Shown piece after piece: positions 18,626-26,254 of a stretch of DNA of 64,000 nucleotides (its first letter is position 1; every line of letters starts with the position of its first letter). The stretch is from contig NZ_PJMQ01000001.1 of NCBI RefSeq assembly GCF_002846335.1, positions 5,022,001 to 5,086,000 of the forward strand. Direction: 5' to 3'. This DNA comes from Janthinobacterium sp. 61. Its GTDB lineage: Bacteria > Pseudomonadota > Gammaproteobacteria > Burkholderiales > Burkholderiaceae_D. The notes beneath the pieces were generated by a model that had not been told where the DNA came from, did no database searches, and saw nothing but the letters and a program-made list of their open reading frames with translations. A program made the translations under genes and the position numbers.

Positions 18626-18946
18626 GATGCGGCTCCCTGAGCACGGTCGATCCCCTTGTTGTGCAAGCTTCATGCCATCGGCACAGGAGGGGGCTGGGGC
18701 GCAAGGGGTGCGTCTGGCGGAGCGCCTGCGGACCAATACCTGTTCCAGGATGGAACAGGTGTACCGCGATGTGACGGTGCGGCAAGCGCGGCATTTCAGG
18801 CGCGAGCGCAAGGCACGCCCCCGGGCACGCTTTTTTCTATTCAAACACCCCCGTCCGGGAGGAATAGCACTTGCATGGCGCTAAGGCCCCCGGTATCTTG
18901 TCGGATAGCCATGGCTTTGTGCCCTGGCATTCTTGGGGAGTCGCGC
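18626..18946. other. Gene-free divergent region between the kinase and AIM24 genes
   Basis: About 320 bp separating the divergently transcribed two-component and AIM24 units. It contains the dyad at 18738-18760 and no convincing gene. Promoters for both directions should lie here, but no clear -35/-10 pairs were recognised. Confidence 0.5.
18738..18760. promoter_or_regulatory. Perfect dyad operator candidate upstream of the AIM24 operon
   Basis: ACCTGTTCCA (18738-18747) and TGGAACAGGT (18751-18760) are perfect 10-bp arms with a 3-nt centre. It lies 113 bp from the kinase start and 187 bp from the first AIM24 gene. The size and symmetry suit a dimeric HTH protein, possibly the neighbouring NarL-type regulator. 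Confidence 0.55.
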
Positions 18947-19564
18947 GTGACCAGTTTCCGCACCAATACCGACCGCCTGCTGGAAGTGCGCCTGCAGGAT
19001 GAAAAAGTGCTGGCGATCGCCGGCGCCATGGTCGCCTATACGGGCAGCATCAAATTTGAAAAATCCTTGCTCGGTGGCGAGGGCATCTTCGGCGCGCTCA
19101 AGCGCAAGGTGACGAACGAAGGCATGCAGGTGATGCAGGCCGCCGGCACGGGCACCGTGTTTTTTGCGCAGAATGCGGCCGAGATCACCGTCATGGCGCT
19201 GGCCGGCGAAAAGCTGACCATCGAAAGCAGCAGCCTGCTGGCCTACGACACGAGCCTGAAGACGGGCACCAGCTTTGCCGGCCTGCGCGGCGCCAGTTCG
19301 GGCCAGGGCCTGTTTTCCACCACCGTCGAAGGTCACGGCAACCTGGCCGTCATTTCGCGCGGCAACCTGATCATGCTGGAAGTGACCCCCGCGCACCCGC
19401 TGCGCGTGGACCCGGACGCCTTCGTCGGCTTCAAGGGCGATATTCGCCAGGAATTCGTCTTCGACGTCAACTGGCGCACCATGATCGGCCAGAGCTCGGG
19501 CGAATCGTACCAGCATAAATTCACAGGCCAGGGCGTGGTGTTCATCCAGCCCGCCGAACGCTAG
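18947..19564 (+). CDS. AIM24 family protein, first of three
   Basis: A 205-residue protein of the AIM24/TIGR00266 family: a beta-rich fold with unknown biochemical role (the yeast relative is mitochondrial). Family features are EVRLQDEKVLAIAGAMVAYTGSIK-like N-terminus, VMQAAGTGTVFFAQ, LTIESSSLLAYD and the C-terminal GQSSGESYQHKFTGQGVVFIQ. I place the start at GTG 18947 because GGGGAG lies eight nt upstream and the family N-terminus begins there. It shares its C-terminal motif almost exactly with the next gene, indicating local duplication. No signal peptide. Confidence 0.82.
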   Translation: MTSFRTNTDRLLEVRLQDEKVLAIAGAMVAYTGSIKFEKSLLGGEGIFGALKRKVTNEGMQVMQAAGTGTVFFAQNAAEITVMALAGEKLTIESSSLLAYDTSLKTGTSFAGLRGASSGQGLFSTTVEGHGNLAVISRGNLIMLEVTPAHPLRVDPDAFVGFKGDIRQEFVFDVNWRTMIGQSSGESYQHKFTGQGVVFIQPAER

Positions 19565-19572
19565 GAGTCGCC

Positions 19573-20214
19573 ATGCCTGTCTATCAGCAAATCAACGAAA
19601 AGATGCTTGAGGTCAAACTCGGCAATGAGGAAGTGTTTGCGCGCAAGGGCGCCATGGTGTCTTACCAGGGCGACGTGGCGTTTAGCCGCTCCTTCCTGGC
19701 GGGCCAGGGCGTGCAAAGCCTGGCCATGCGCGCCGTCACGAATGAGGGTTATGCCCTGATGTCGGCGCGTGGCACGGGCAGCGTGTTTTATGCGCAGGGC
19801 GGCCTGTTCGTCAGCATCGTGCCCGTGCGCGGTGAAACGTTTTATGTGGAAAGCGATTCCCTGCTGGCCTTCGATGCGCGCCTGACGGCCGGCACCATGT
19901 TTCTGGGCAACCAGGGCGGCGTGCAGGGCGTGGTGCGCGGCATGGCCTCGGGCCAGGGCTTGTTTACCACCACCTTGCAAGGCACGGGCGAAGTGGCGAT
20001 TTTGTCGGATGGCAATGCCATCGGCTTGCCCGTCACGCCGGACGTGCCCGTGTTTGTCGATCCGCAAGCGTATATCGGCCACACGGGGCAGCTGAGTTCA
20101 ACCATCGTCACGGACCTTAACTGGAAAACCTTTGTCGGCCAGGCGTCGGGCGAGTCGTACCAGGTGAAGTTCACTGGCCAGGGTACGGTCTACATCCAAG
20201 CGAGCGAAAGGTAA
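19573..20214 (+). CDS. AIM24 family protein, second of three
   Basis: A 213-residue AIM24 paralogue starting eight nt after the first, with AGGAG before its ATG. It shows MLEVKLGNEEVFARKGAMVSY, MSARGTGSVFYAQGG, FYVESDSLLAFD and GQASGESYQVKFTGQGTVYIQ. It is clearly co-transcribed with its neighbours. Cytoplasmic by lack of a signal. The tandem copies may form a mixed oligomer, but this is inference. Confidence 0.85.
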   Translation: MPVYQQINEKMLEVKLGNEEVFARKGAMVSYQGDVAFSRSFLAGQGVQSLAMRAVTNEGYALMSARGTGSVFYAQGGLFVSIVPVRGETFYVESDSLLAFDARLTAGTMFLGNQGGVQGVVRGMASGQGLFTTTLQGTGEVAILSDGNAIGLPVTPDVPVFVDPQAYIGHTGQLSSTIVTDLNWKTFVGQASGESYQVKFTGQGTVYIQASER

Positions 20215-20217
20215 GCC

Positions 20218-20955
20218 ATGACGATTTACAATCCCGATACCTTGCCAAAGAACGATAATCTGAACCGCTTTTCGTATGTCATCGACGTCAAGGAACAGAT
20301 CTTCATCCGCAAGGGCAAGATGATCGCCTTCTATGGCGAGTTGCGCTTCGAAGCCATGGGCAGCAGCGTGCTCGACTTGATCGTGCGCAATGCCTTCAAT
20401 GCGCCCAAGTATGTGCACCACTTTGTCGTGGCGCAAGGCCAGGGCCAATTGATTTTGGGCGACAACGGCAATGACCTGGCGTGCTACGACCTGGACAGCG
20501 CCAACATGACCATCCGCGCGAAAAACCTGCTGGGCTTTACCAAGGATGTGATTTGCCAGGAATCGACCCTGCCCGGCTATCTGACCATGATAGGCACGGG
20601 TAAAGTCATCGCCTCGTCGAACGGTCCCGTGCACTTCCTGGAGTTGCCTTGCCGCGTGGATGAGCAGGCCGTGCTGGGCTGGGCCGACTGCCCCAGCCCT
20701 TCGTATCACTACGACTATGCCCACGTTCAGGGCTGGGCCTCGGCCGCCGGCGCGCTCACGGGTTTTACCCTGTCGGGCGAGGAAAAGCAGATCGACTTCA
20801 CGGGCGTCGGCACGGTGCTGGTGCAGTCGTCCGAGCTGGACGTGACGGGCAGCTCGGCCCTGATGCAGCTGCTGGCGCAATTGCCACTGCTGGGCAAGGA
20901 AGACCTGGGGACCTTGAGTCTTTCCGTCCAGCAGCAGATGAAGCAAGAGCGTTAA
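20218..20955 (+). CDS. AIM24 family protein, third and most divergent
   Basis: A 245-residue AIM24-type protein starting three nt after the second. It keeps IDVKEQIFIRKGKMIAFYGEL, MTIRAKNLLGF and the DFTGVGTVLVQSSE ending, but has lost the GQxSGESYQ motif. It adds a Leu-rich C-terminal tail (about 215-245: LMQLLAQLPLLG...). The divergence suggests a distinct subunit rather than a simple extra copy. It ends six bp from the convergent crotonase gene. Confidence 0.82.
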   Translation: MTIYNPDTLPKNDNLNRFSYVIDVKEQIFIRKGKMIAFYGELRFEAMGSSVLDLIVRNAFNAPKYVHHFVVAQGQGQLILGDNGNDLACYDLDSANMTIRAKNLLGFTKDVICQESTLPGYLTMIGTGKVIASSNGPVHFLELPCRVDEQAVLGWADCPSPSYHYDYAHVQGWASAAGALTGFTLSGEEKQIDFTGVGTVLVQSSELDVTGSSALMQLLAQLPLLGKEDLGTLSLSVQQQMKQER

Positions 20956-20961
20956 ACTACT

Positions 20962-21768
20962 TTACGGCCGCGCCCAGCTGGGCGGCCGTTTCTCCAGGAA
21001 GGCGGCGACGCCTTCCTCCGCATCCTCTTCCATCATGTTGCGCGCCATCACGTCGCCCGCATACGCATACGCGTCGTCCAGCGGCAGCTGGCGCTGCCGG
21101 TAGAACATGGCTTTGCCATAGCGGATGGCTGTCGGGCTTTTCGCCATGATTTGCTGTGCCAGGCGCGCCACGGCTTCGTCGAGCGCCGCGTCGGCCACCG
21201 TTTCATTGATCAGGCCCCAGTCGACGGCCGTGTCGGCGTCGATGAAGCGGCCCGTCACCAGCATGTCGAAGGCCCGCTTGGGCGAGACATTGCGCGACAG
21301 GGCCACGGACGGCGTGGCGCAGAACAGACCCACGTTGATGCCGGACACGGCGAAGCGGGCGGACGCGCCCGCCACGGCCAGGTCGCAGCTGGCCACCAGC
21401 TGGCAGCCGGCCGCCGTGGCGATGCCATGCACGCGGGCAATCACGGGCACGGGCAAGGACTGGATGGCTTGCATCACGCGCGAGCATTGCGCGAACAGGG
21501 TTTGATAATACTCAAGCTCACGCGTGGCTTGCATCTGGCGCAAATCGTGGCCCGCGCAAAAGGCCTTGCCTTCGGCGGCCAGCACCACACAGCGCACCTG
21601 CGGTTGCTGCGCGATGCTATCGAACGCCTCTTGCAACGCCGCCAGCATGGCGACGGACAGGGCGTTGAATTGCAGCGGGCGGTTCAGGCGCAGGGTGACG
21701 AGGCCATCGTGCTCCTCGCGCAGCACCAGCGGTGCGTCGGTATCTTGGGTATCGGGTGTTGCGGTCAT
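20962..21768 (-). CDS. Enoyl-CoA hydratase/isomerase family protein (ECHDC3-like), catalytic Glu absent
   Basis: A 268-residue crotonase-fold protein. The CoA/oxyanion motif GKAFCAGHDL and the helix GIATAAGCQLVASCDLAVA are present. The two acidic residues of true hydratases (GGGCE and PEI positions) are Gln (GCQLV) and Ser-Gly (VSGINVG) here. This pattern resembles the ECHDC3 subgroup, whose reaction is uncertain. Start ATG 21768 has GGAG upstream. It is therefore unlikely to be a beta-oxidation hydratase. Confidence 0.82.
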   Translation of the reverse strand: MTATPDTQDTDAPLVLREEHDGLVTLRLNRPLQFNALSVAMLAALQEAFDSIAQQPQVRCVVLAAEGKAFCAGHDLRQMQATRELEYYQTLFAQCSRVMQAIQSLPVPVIARVHGIATAAGCQLVASCDLAVAGASARFAVSGINVGLFCATPSVALSRNVSPKRAFDMLVTGRFIDADTAVDWGLINETVADAALDEAVARLAQQIMAKSPTAIRYGKAMFYRQRQLPLDDAYAYAGDVMARNMMEEDAEEGVAAFLEKRPPSWARP

Positions 21769-21805
21769 GGGGTCTCCAGTGGCCTGATGGCTTTGTCAGG
21801 AAGTC

Positions 21806-22435
21806 TTACTTGGCGGCGTTGACGCTGCCGATGCCGGCGATCGATTTGTGCACGATCTTCGGCTTGCCGTAATACGTCAGTTCGCCCATGCCGCGCACCA
21901 CGGCGTTCAGTTCGCCCGAGGAATACACCTTGACGGAGCCGATGCCGTCGAAATTGACATCGACGTTTTTCGCCAGCAAGGCTTTCGTATCGACTTCGCC
22001 CACGCCTTGCGCCTTCAAGCGCAGCCAGTCGACCTGGCCTTCGGCGGTCAGGCGGCCCGCGCCCTTGTAGCTGATGTCGACCCTGGGGCCATTGAGCTTG
22101 GTCAAGATCTTCTCGCCTGCGCCTTCCGCGATCAGCTTGCGCAAGGCGGGCATGGTGATGATGACCCGCGGGTCGCCCTCGGTCTTCTTGATATCCTTGT
22201 CTTTCATGGAAATTTTCAACTCGCCATCGACCACCTCCGTGATCACGCCGCTGAGGAACTTCTGGTCGCCGCGCAGCAGCAGGCTTTGCTCCTTGCCCGA
22301 TTCCACCTCGATGCTGATGGGGCCACGGATGTCGATGGCGTTGAAGGCGGCGACCGTGCGGCTTTGCTCGTCGGCATGCGCGAGGGTGGAGAGGCAAGCG
22401 AGGGACAGGACTGACAACAGGAACAGAGGACGCAT
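21806..22435 (-). CDS. Secreted DUF2807 (head GIN domain) protein
   Basis: A 209-residue secreted protein. Signal peptide MRPLFLLSVLSLACLSTLAHA. The rest is the DUF2807 beta-helix: repeated short strands such as FNAIDIRGPISIEVESG, LRKLIAEGAGEKI, VDISYKGAGRLTAEG and VDVNFDGIGSVKVYSSGELNAVVRGMG, ending IAGIGSVNAAK. The family is widespread in envelopes and has no assigned reaction. SD AAGGAA precedes the start. Confidence 0.85.
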   Translation of the reverse strand: MRPLFLLSVLSLACLSTLAHADEQSRTVAAFNAIDIRGPISIEVESGKEQSLLLRGDQKFLSGVITEVVDGELKISMKDKDIKKTEGDPRVIITMPALRKLIAEGAGEKILTKLNGPRVDISYKGAGRLTAEGQVDWLRLKAQGVGEVDTKALLAKNVDVNFDGIGSVKVYSSGELNAVVRGMGELTYYGKPKIVHKSIAGIGSVNAAK

Positions 22436-22613
22436 GGCGGTTTCCTTGAGTAGTTGATCAGTGTATTCTAGGGCGCAAGTTCTCCGAGAGGGAGAAATTT
22501 GCGATGAACTGCACAAATCTCGGCGCGGATGCCACCGCGCGGCCATCGGCCAGGCGCGCGCCCGCCGAGGCGCCATTGGTCTATGCTATGGCGTACCGCG
22601 TCCTGGAGAGCAG

Positions 22614-23171
22614 ATGAAAAATTACCACAAAGAAGATTATCCCGTCGCCGATATCCGGCGCTTCCTCGAGCCCGGGCCGGTGGTGCTGGTCAGCTCCACC
22701 TGGAAGGGCGAGAGCGACGTCATGACCATGGCCTGGCACATGCTGATGGAATTGTCGCCATCGTTGCTGGGCTGCTTCATTTCCGACGCGAATCACAGCT
22801 ATGAAATGATCAAGCGCAGCATGGAGTGCGTGATCAACCTGCCCACGGCCGACATGGTCGACCAGGTGGTGGCCATCGGCAATTGCAGTGGCGAAGACAC
22901 GGACAAGTTCACGGCCTTCGGCCTGACGCCGCAGCCGGCCGAGCGGGTGGGCGCGCCCCTGATCGCCGAGTGCTACGCCAACTTCGAATGCAAGCTGGCG
23001 CAGGTGGCGGGTAATCCGAAGGGCGGCTTTTTCATTTTCGAGTGCGTGAAGGCCCACGTGGCCACCTCGCCCAAGCTGCCCGAAACCCTGCACTACCGCG
23101 GCAACGGCGAGTTCATGGTGTCGGGCCGCACCATCAGCCGCAAGAGCCTGATGAAGCCTGAAATGTTGTAG
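22614..23171 (+). CDS. Flavin reductase-like FMN-binding protein
   Basis: A 185-residue protein of the flavin reductase-like (DIM6/NTAB) split-barrel fold: PGPVVLVSSTWKGESDVMTMAWHM, LLGCFISDANHSYEMI, CVINLPT and CKLAQV. Such proteins reduce free FMN with NAD(P)H or act as stand-alone FMN oxidoreductases. ATG 22614 is set by GGAG nine nt upstream. Its TAG stop (23169-23171) is formed by the GTAGG start of the following repeat element. Confidence 0.85.
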   Translation: MKNYHKEDYPVADIRRFLEPGPVVLVSSTWKGESDVMTMAWHMLMELSPSLLGCFISDANHSYEMIKRSMECVINLPTADMVDQVVAIGNCSGEDTDKFTAFGLTPQPAERVGAPLIAECYANFECKLAQVAGNPKGGFFIFECVKAHVATSPKLPETLHYRGNGEFMVSGRTISRKSLMKPEML

Positions 23172-23213
23172 GTCGGCGTAGGTCGGATTAGGCGCAAGGC
23201 GCCGTAATCCGAC
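23168..23213. repeat. REP-like intergenic element, copy 3 (short form)
   Basis: GTAGGTCGG occurs twice (23168 and 23178), followed by GTCGGATTA (23182-23190), GGCGC-AA-GGCGCC and TAATCCGAC (23205-23213). It can fold into a strong hairpin and may terminate both the flavin reductase and gdhA transcripts. It is a shorter relative of the elements at 132 and 11924. Confidence 0.75.
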
Positions 23214-23231
23214 AACACCGTTGGCCGATGA

Positions 23232-24575
23232 TTAAATCACCCCTTGCGCCAGCATCGCATCGGCCACTTTGACAAAACCGGCGATATTGGCGCCATCCAC
23301 ATAGCTGACGGTGCCGTCAGGACGCGTGCCGTACTGCTTGCACGCCGCATGGATGCCTTGCATGATCTGCAGCAAACGCGCGTCGACTTCTTCGCGCGGC
23401 CACGCCATGCGGGCCGCGTTCTGGCTCATTTCCAGGCCCGACGTGGCCACGCCGCCCGCATTGCTGGCCTTGCCCGGCGCATACAGCACGCCGGCCGCCT
23501 CGAACGCCTTGGCCGCCTCGATGGTGGTGGGCATGTTGGCGCCCTCGGCCACGCACTGCACGCCATTGGCAATGAGTGTGCGCGCATCGTCGATGTTCAA
23601 TTCATTCTGCGTGGCGCAGGGCAGGGCGATGTCGACCGGCACGTGCCATGGCGACACGCCCGCCTCGAAGCGCACCCCCGTGCGCTCGGCGTAATCGCTG
23701 ACGCGGCCATACAGGTGGTTCTTGATTTCCATCAGGATGGCCAGCTTTTCCGGCGTAAAGCCGTCTTCGTCGATGACGGTGCCGCTGGAATCGGAGACGG
23801 TGATGACTTTCGCGCCCATTGCCATGGCTTTCTCCACCGCGTACTGCGCCACGTTGCCCGACCCGGAAACGGACACGCGCATGCCTTCGAACGAGCGGCC
23901 CTGCGTTTTCAGCATTTCTTCGGCGAAATAGACGGTGCCGTAGCCCGTCGCTTCAGGCCGCATCAGCGAGCCGCCAAAGCTGGCGCCCTTGCCCGTAAAC
24001 ACGCAGTCGGCGCGGTTGCTGAGCTTTTTCATCATGCCGGCCATGTAGCCCACTTCGCGGCCGCCCACGCCGATGTCGCCAGCCGGCACATCCGTGTCCG
24101 AACCCACATGGCGGAACAGTTCACTGACGAAGGCTTGGCAAAAGCGCATCACTTCGCCCGGGCTCTTGCCCTTCGGATCGAAATCGGCGCCGCCCTTGCC
24201 GCCGCCCATCGGCAAGGTCGTCAGGGCATTCTTGAACGTTTGCTCGAAGGCGAGGAATTTCAGCACCGACAGGGTGACGGACGGATGGAAGCGGATGCCG
24301 CCCTTGTACGGCCCGATGGCCATGCTGTGCTGGATGCGGTAGCCGCGATTGACTTGCACCTGGCCATGGTCATCGACCCACGAGACGCGGAACATGACCA
24401 CGCGTTCCGGCTCGATCAAGCGTTCCAGCAAGCCTTGTTCCGCGTATTTCGGGTGCTGCTCGAGGAACGGCCACAAGCTCTCCATGACTTCGGTGACGGC
24501 TTGCAGAAACTCGGGCTGACCTGGATTGCGTGCGGCGACATGCTGGACATACTCGTGAGCAGATGCGTATTTCAT
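23232..24575 (-). CDS. gdhA: NADP-specific glutamate dehydrogenase
   Basis: A 447-residue enzyme converting 2-oxoglutarate, ammonium and NADPH to glutamate. The length matches E. coli GdhA. The substrate/catalytic region is PMGGGKGGADFDPKGKSPGE, with PAGDIGVGGREVGYM; the nucleotide fold has SGSGNVAQYA and VSDSSGTV. ATG 24575 (MKYASAHEYV) fits the family N-terminus. An NtrC-like dyad lies about 50-70 bp upstream, pointing to nitrogen control. Confidence 0.92.
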   Translation of the reverse strand: MKYASAHEYVQHVAARNPGQPEFLQAVTEVMESLWPFLEQHPKYAEQGLLERLIEPERVVMFRVSWVDDHGQVQVNRGYRIQHSMAIGPYKGGIRFHPSVTLSVLKFLAFEQTFKNALTTLPMGGGKGGADFDPKGKSPGEVMRFCQAFVSELFRHVGSDTDVPAGDIGVGGREVGYMAGMMKKLSNRADCVFTGKGASFGGSLMRPEATGYGTVYFAEEMLKTQGRSFEGMRVSVSGSGNVAQYAVEKAMAMGAKVITVSDSSGTVIDEDGFTPEKLAILMEIKNHLYGRVSDYAERTGVRFEAGVSPWHVPVDIALPCATQNELNIDDARTLIANGVQCVAEGANMPTTIEAAKAFEAAGVLYAPGKASNAGGVATSGLEMSQNAARMAWPREEVDARLLQIMQGIHAACKQYGTRPDGTVSYVDGANIAGFVKVADAMLAQGVI

Positions 24576-24623
24576 CAGAATTCCATGGAGGTGATCGGTT
24601 ATTTGGGCAACTATCATCGCAGA

Positions 24624-24646
24624 TTTTGCACGAAAATAGTGCAAAA
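24624..24646. promoter_or_regulatory. NtrC-like dyad upstream of gdhA
   Basis: TTTTGCAC (24624-24631) and GTGCAAAA (24639-24646) are perfect arms with a 7-nt spacer, so TGCAC-N7-GTGCA matches the spacing and outer bases of the NtrC consensus TGCACCA-N3-TGGTGCA, though the inner CA/TG bases differ. It lies 49-71 bp before the gdhA start. No sigma-54 -24/-12 element was found downstream, so it may act with sigma-70 or as a repressor site. Confidence 0.5.
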
Positions 24647-24781
24647 ATTTGGTTTTGAGGGGTTTCTGCTACATTTTGGGGATTTTTTGGAGGCTCTCAG
24701 GCCGAAGCAAGGGCGAATGCCTTATTGCGAAAAAACACGTGACGAGGCGGTTTCAGCGGCATGCCAGGCCCACAAACGACA

Positions 24782-24803
24782 ACGCCAGCCCTAAGGCTGG
24801 CGT
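24782..24803 (-). terminator. Hairpin terminator candidate after the DUF819 gene
   Basis: ACGCCAGCC (24782-24790) and GGCTGGCGT (24795-24803) form a perfect 9-bp stem with a CTAA loop. On the minus strand the following tract is only moderately T-rich (TTGTCGTTTG), so termination may be partial. It separates the DUF819 gene from the gdhA promoter. Confidence 0.6.
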
Positions 24804-24823
24804 CGTTGTCATGGCCGGGTGAA

Positions 24824-26071
24824 TCACCCCGCCATGGCGCGCAATATCAAACCCGTGATGTAAGCGCCATACGTGCCCAGCGCGTAGCCGAGCACGGCCA
24901 GCAGCACGCCGACGGGGGCCAGGGCCGGGTGGAAGGCGCTGGCGATGACGGGGGCGGAGGCGGCGCCGCCGATGTTCGCTTGCGATCCCACGGCCATGAA
25001 GAACAGCGGCGCACGTATCAGCTTGGCGACGAGCAGCATCAGGCCGCCGTGCACGGCGATCCAGATCAGGCCCAGCAGGAACAGGAATGGCTTGTCGAAC
25101 AGGGCTTTCAAGTCCATGTGCATGCCGATGGTGGCCACCAGCACGTACAGCATGGCCGAGCCGATGGTCGAGGCGCCCGCGCCTTCCAGGCTGCGCGCCC
25201 GGGTAAAACTGAGCAGCAGGCCGAAGGTAGTGGCGAGCACGACGATCCAGAAGAAGTTCGACGTCAGGCTGTAGTCCTGCAGGCGCCATTCGGCGGGCAG
25301 GGTGTTGATCCAGCTGATGATGGGGCCGGCCAGGAAGTGCGACAGGCCCGTCACGCCCAGGCCCACGCCGAGGATGATCATGATGTCGGTCAGGCTGGCA
25401 ACGCGCGCATGCTGGGCCCGGTAGCTCTCGATGCTGTCCTTGAGCGCATTGATGGCTGTCAAGTCGGCGCCCGTCCAGCGATCGAAGGCGCCCGCGCGGC
25501 CGGCCAGGAACAGCAGCACGGCCGTCCAGACGTTGGCCACCAGCACGTCGACAGCGACGAACTGGCCGAACAGGGTGGCGTCCACTTCAAACACTTCCTT
25601 CATGGCCGCCTGGTTGGCGCCGCCGCCTATCCACGAGCCGGCCACGGTGGTCATGCCGCGCCAGGTGTCGCCCGCCACCGTTTCCGGGTGGATCAAACGC
25701 AAGGCTTCGAACGAGACAAGGGCGCCCAGCATGACGCCAAGCGTGCCAGTGAGAAACATGATGATGGCTTTGGGCCCCAGGCGGATGATGCCGCCGAAAT
25801 CGATGGCCACGCACAGCAGGACCAGCGCGCTGGGCAGCAGATAGTCGCGCGCCACGGCGTACAGGCCGGACGTGTTGCCATCGATGATGCCGAAGGTGTT
25901 GAGCAGCGCCGGGATCAGGTAGCACATCAGCAGCGACGGGATATACGTGTAAAACTTTTTCCAGAAGCCGTTCGTTCGGGAAGCGGTCCAGAAAACGGCC
26001 CCCAGGGTCATGGCGAGCAGGCCGAGGACGACGGCGTCATTGGTGATCAGGGCAGGTGTGGCAGGTGGCAT
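24824..26071 (-). CDS. DUF819 family integral membrane protein
   Basis: A 415-residue polytopic membrane protein of the DUF819 (YjcL-like) family, with about ten to eleven hydrophobic segments (for example VVLGLLAMTLGAVFW, YLLPSALVLLCVAIDF, PVGVLLAVLGYALGTYGAYI). Conserved features include GSWIGGGANQAAMKE and GSQANIGGAASAPVIA, two Gly/Asn/Ala-rich loops that look like the inverted-repeat substrate loops of secondary transporters. The transported substrate is unknown. A perfect dyad lies 89 bp upstream (26160-26180). Confidence 0.82.
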   Translation of the reverse strand: MPPATPALITNDAVVLGLLAMTLGAVFWTASRTNGFWKKFYTYIPSLLMCYLIPALLNTFGIIDGNTSGLYAVARDYLLPSALVLLCVAIDFGGIIRLGPKAIIMFLTGTLGVMLGALVSFEALRLIHPETVAGDTWRGMTTVAGSWIGGGANQAAMKEVFEVDATLFGQFVAVDVLVANVWTAVLLFLAGRAGAFDRWTGADLTAINALKDSIESYRAQHARVASLTDIMIILGVGLGVTGLSHFLAGPIISWINTLPAEWRLQDYSLTSNFFWIVVLATTFGLLLSFTRARSLEGAGASTIGSAMLYVLVATIGMHMDLKALFDKPFLFLLGLIWIAVHGGLMLLVAKLIRAPLFFMAVGSQANIGGAASAPVIASAFHPALAPVGVLLAVLGYALGTYGAYITGLILRAMAG

Positions 26072-26159
26072 CGGGGATTCCGGTGAACGTGTCAGGAACG
26101 CCCGGGATGCCGATAAGGCTCCCGGACGCAGGGTGGCCGTATCGTATAGTAATGTTGAG

Positions 26160-26180
26160 GCTTAAACAAATTGTTTAAGC
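26160..26180. promoter_or_regulatory. Perfect palindrome upstream of the DUF819 gene
   Basis: GCTTAAACAA (26160-26169) and TTGTTTAAGC (26171-26180) are perfect arms around a single A. It is AT-rich in a GC-rich genome and lies in the 183-bp gap between trhP (ending 26255) and the DUF819 start (26071). It is best read as an operator; on the trhP side it is downstream of the gene and lacks a T-run. Confidence 0.5.
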
Positions 26181-26254
26181 GGTGCCGTGTGGATTTTTAC
26201 TTGTCAAATCAAACACTTAGAAACTGCTCGCCACAGCGCGCACTAGACTGGTGG

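Noticed and set aside
18738..18760. LexA (SOS) box
   Set aside because: CTGT and ACAG are present but separated by 11 nt rather than 8, and no SOS gene follows.
18656..18946. N-terminal extension of the first AIM24 gene
   Set aside because: The frame is open upstream, but the translation is Arg/Gly/Pro-rich with no family similarity, while GTG 18947 has a strong SD and matches the family start.
23168..23231. Simple intrinsic terminator only
   Set aside because: The hairpin could terminate, but sequence identity with the elements at 132 and 11924 shows it is a dispersed repeat; no T-run.
24575..24623. Sigma-54 promoter for gdhA
   Set aside because: No GG-N10-GC element with proper -24/-12 spacing was found between the dyad and the start codon.
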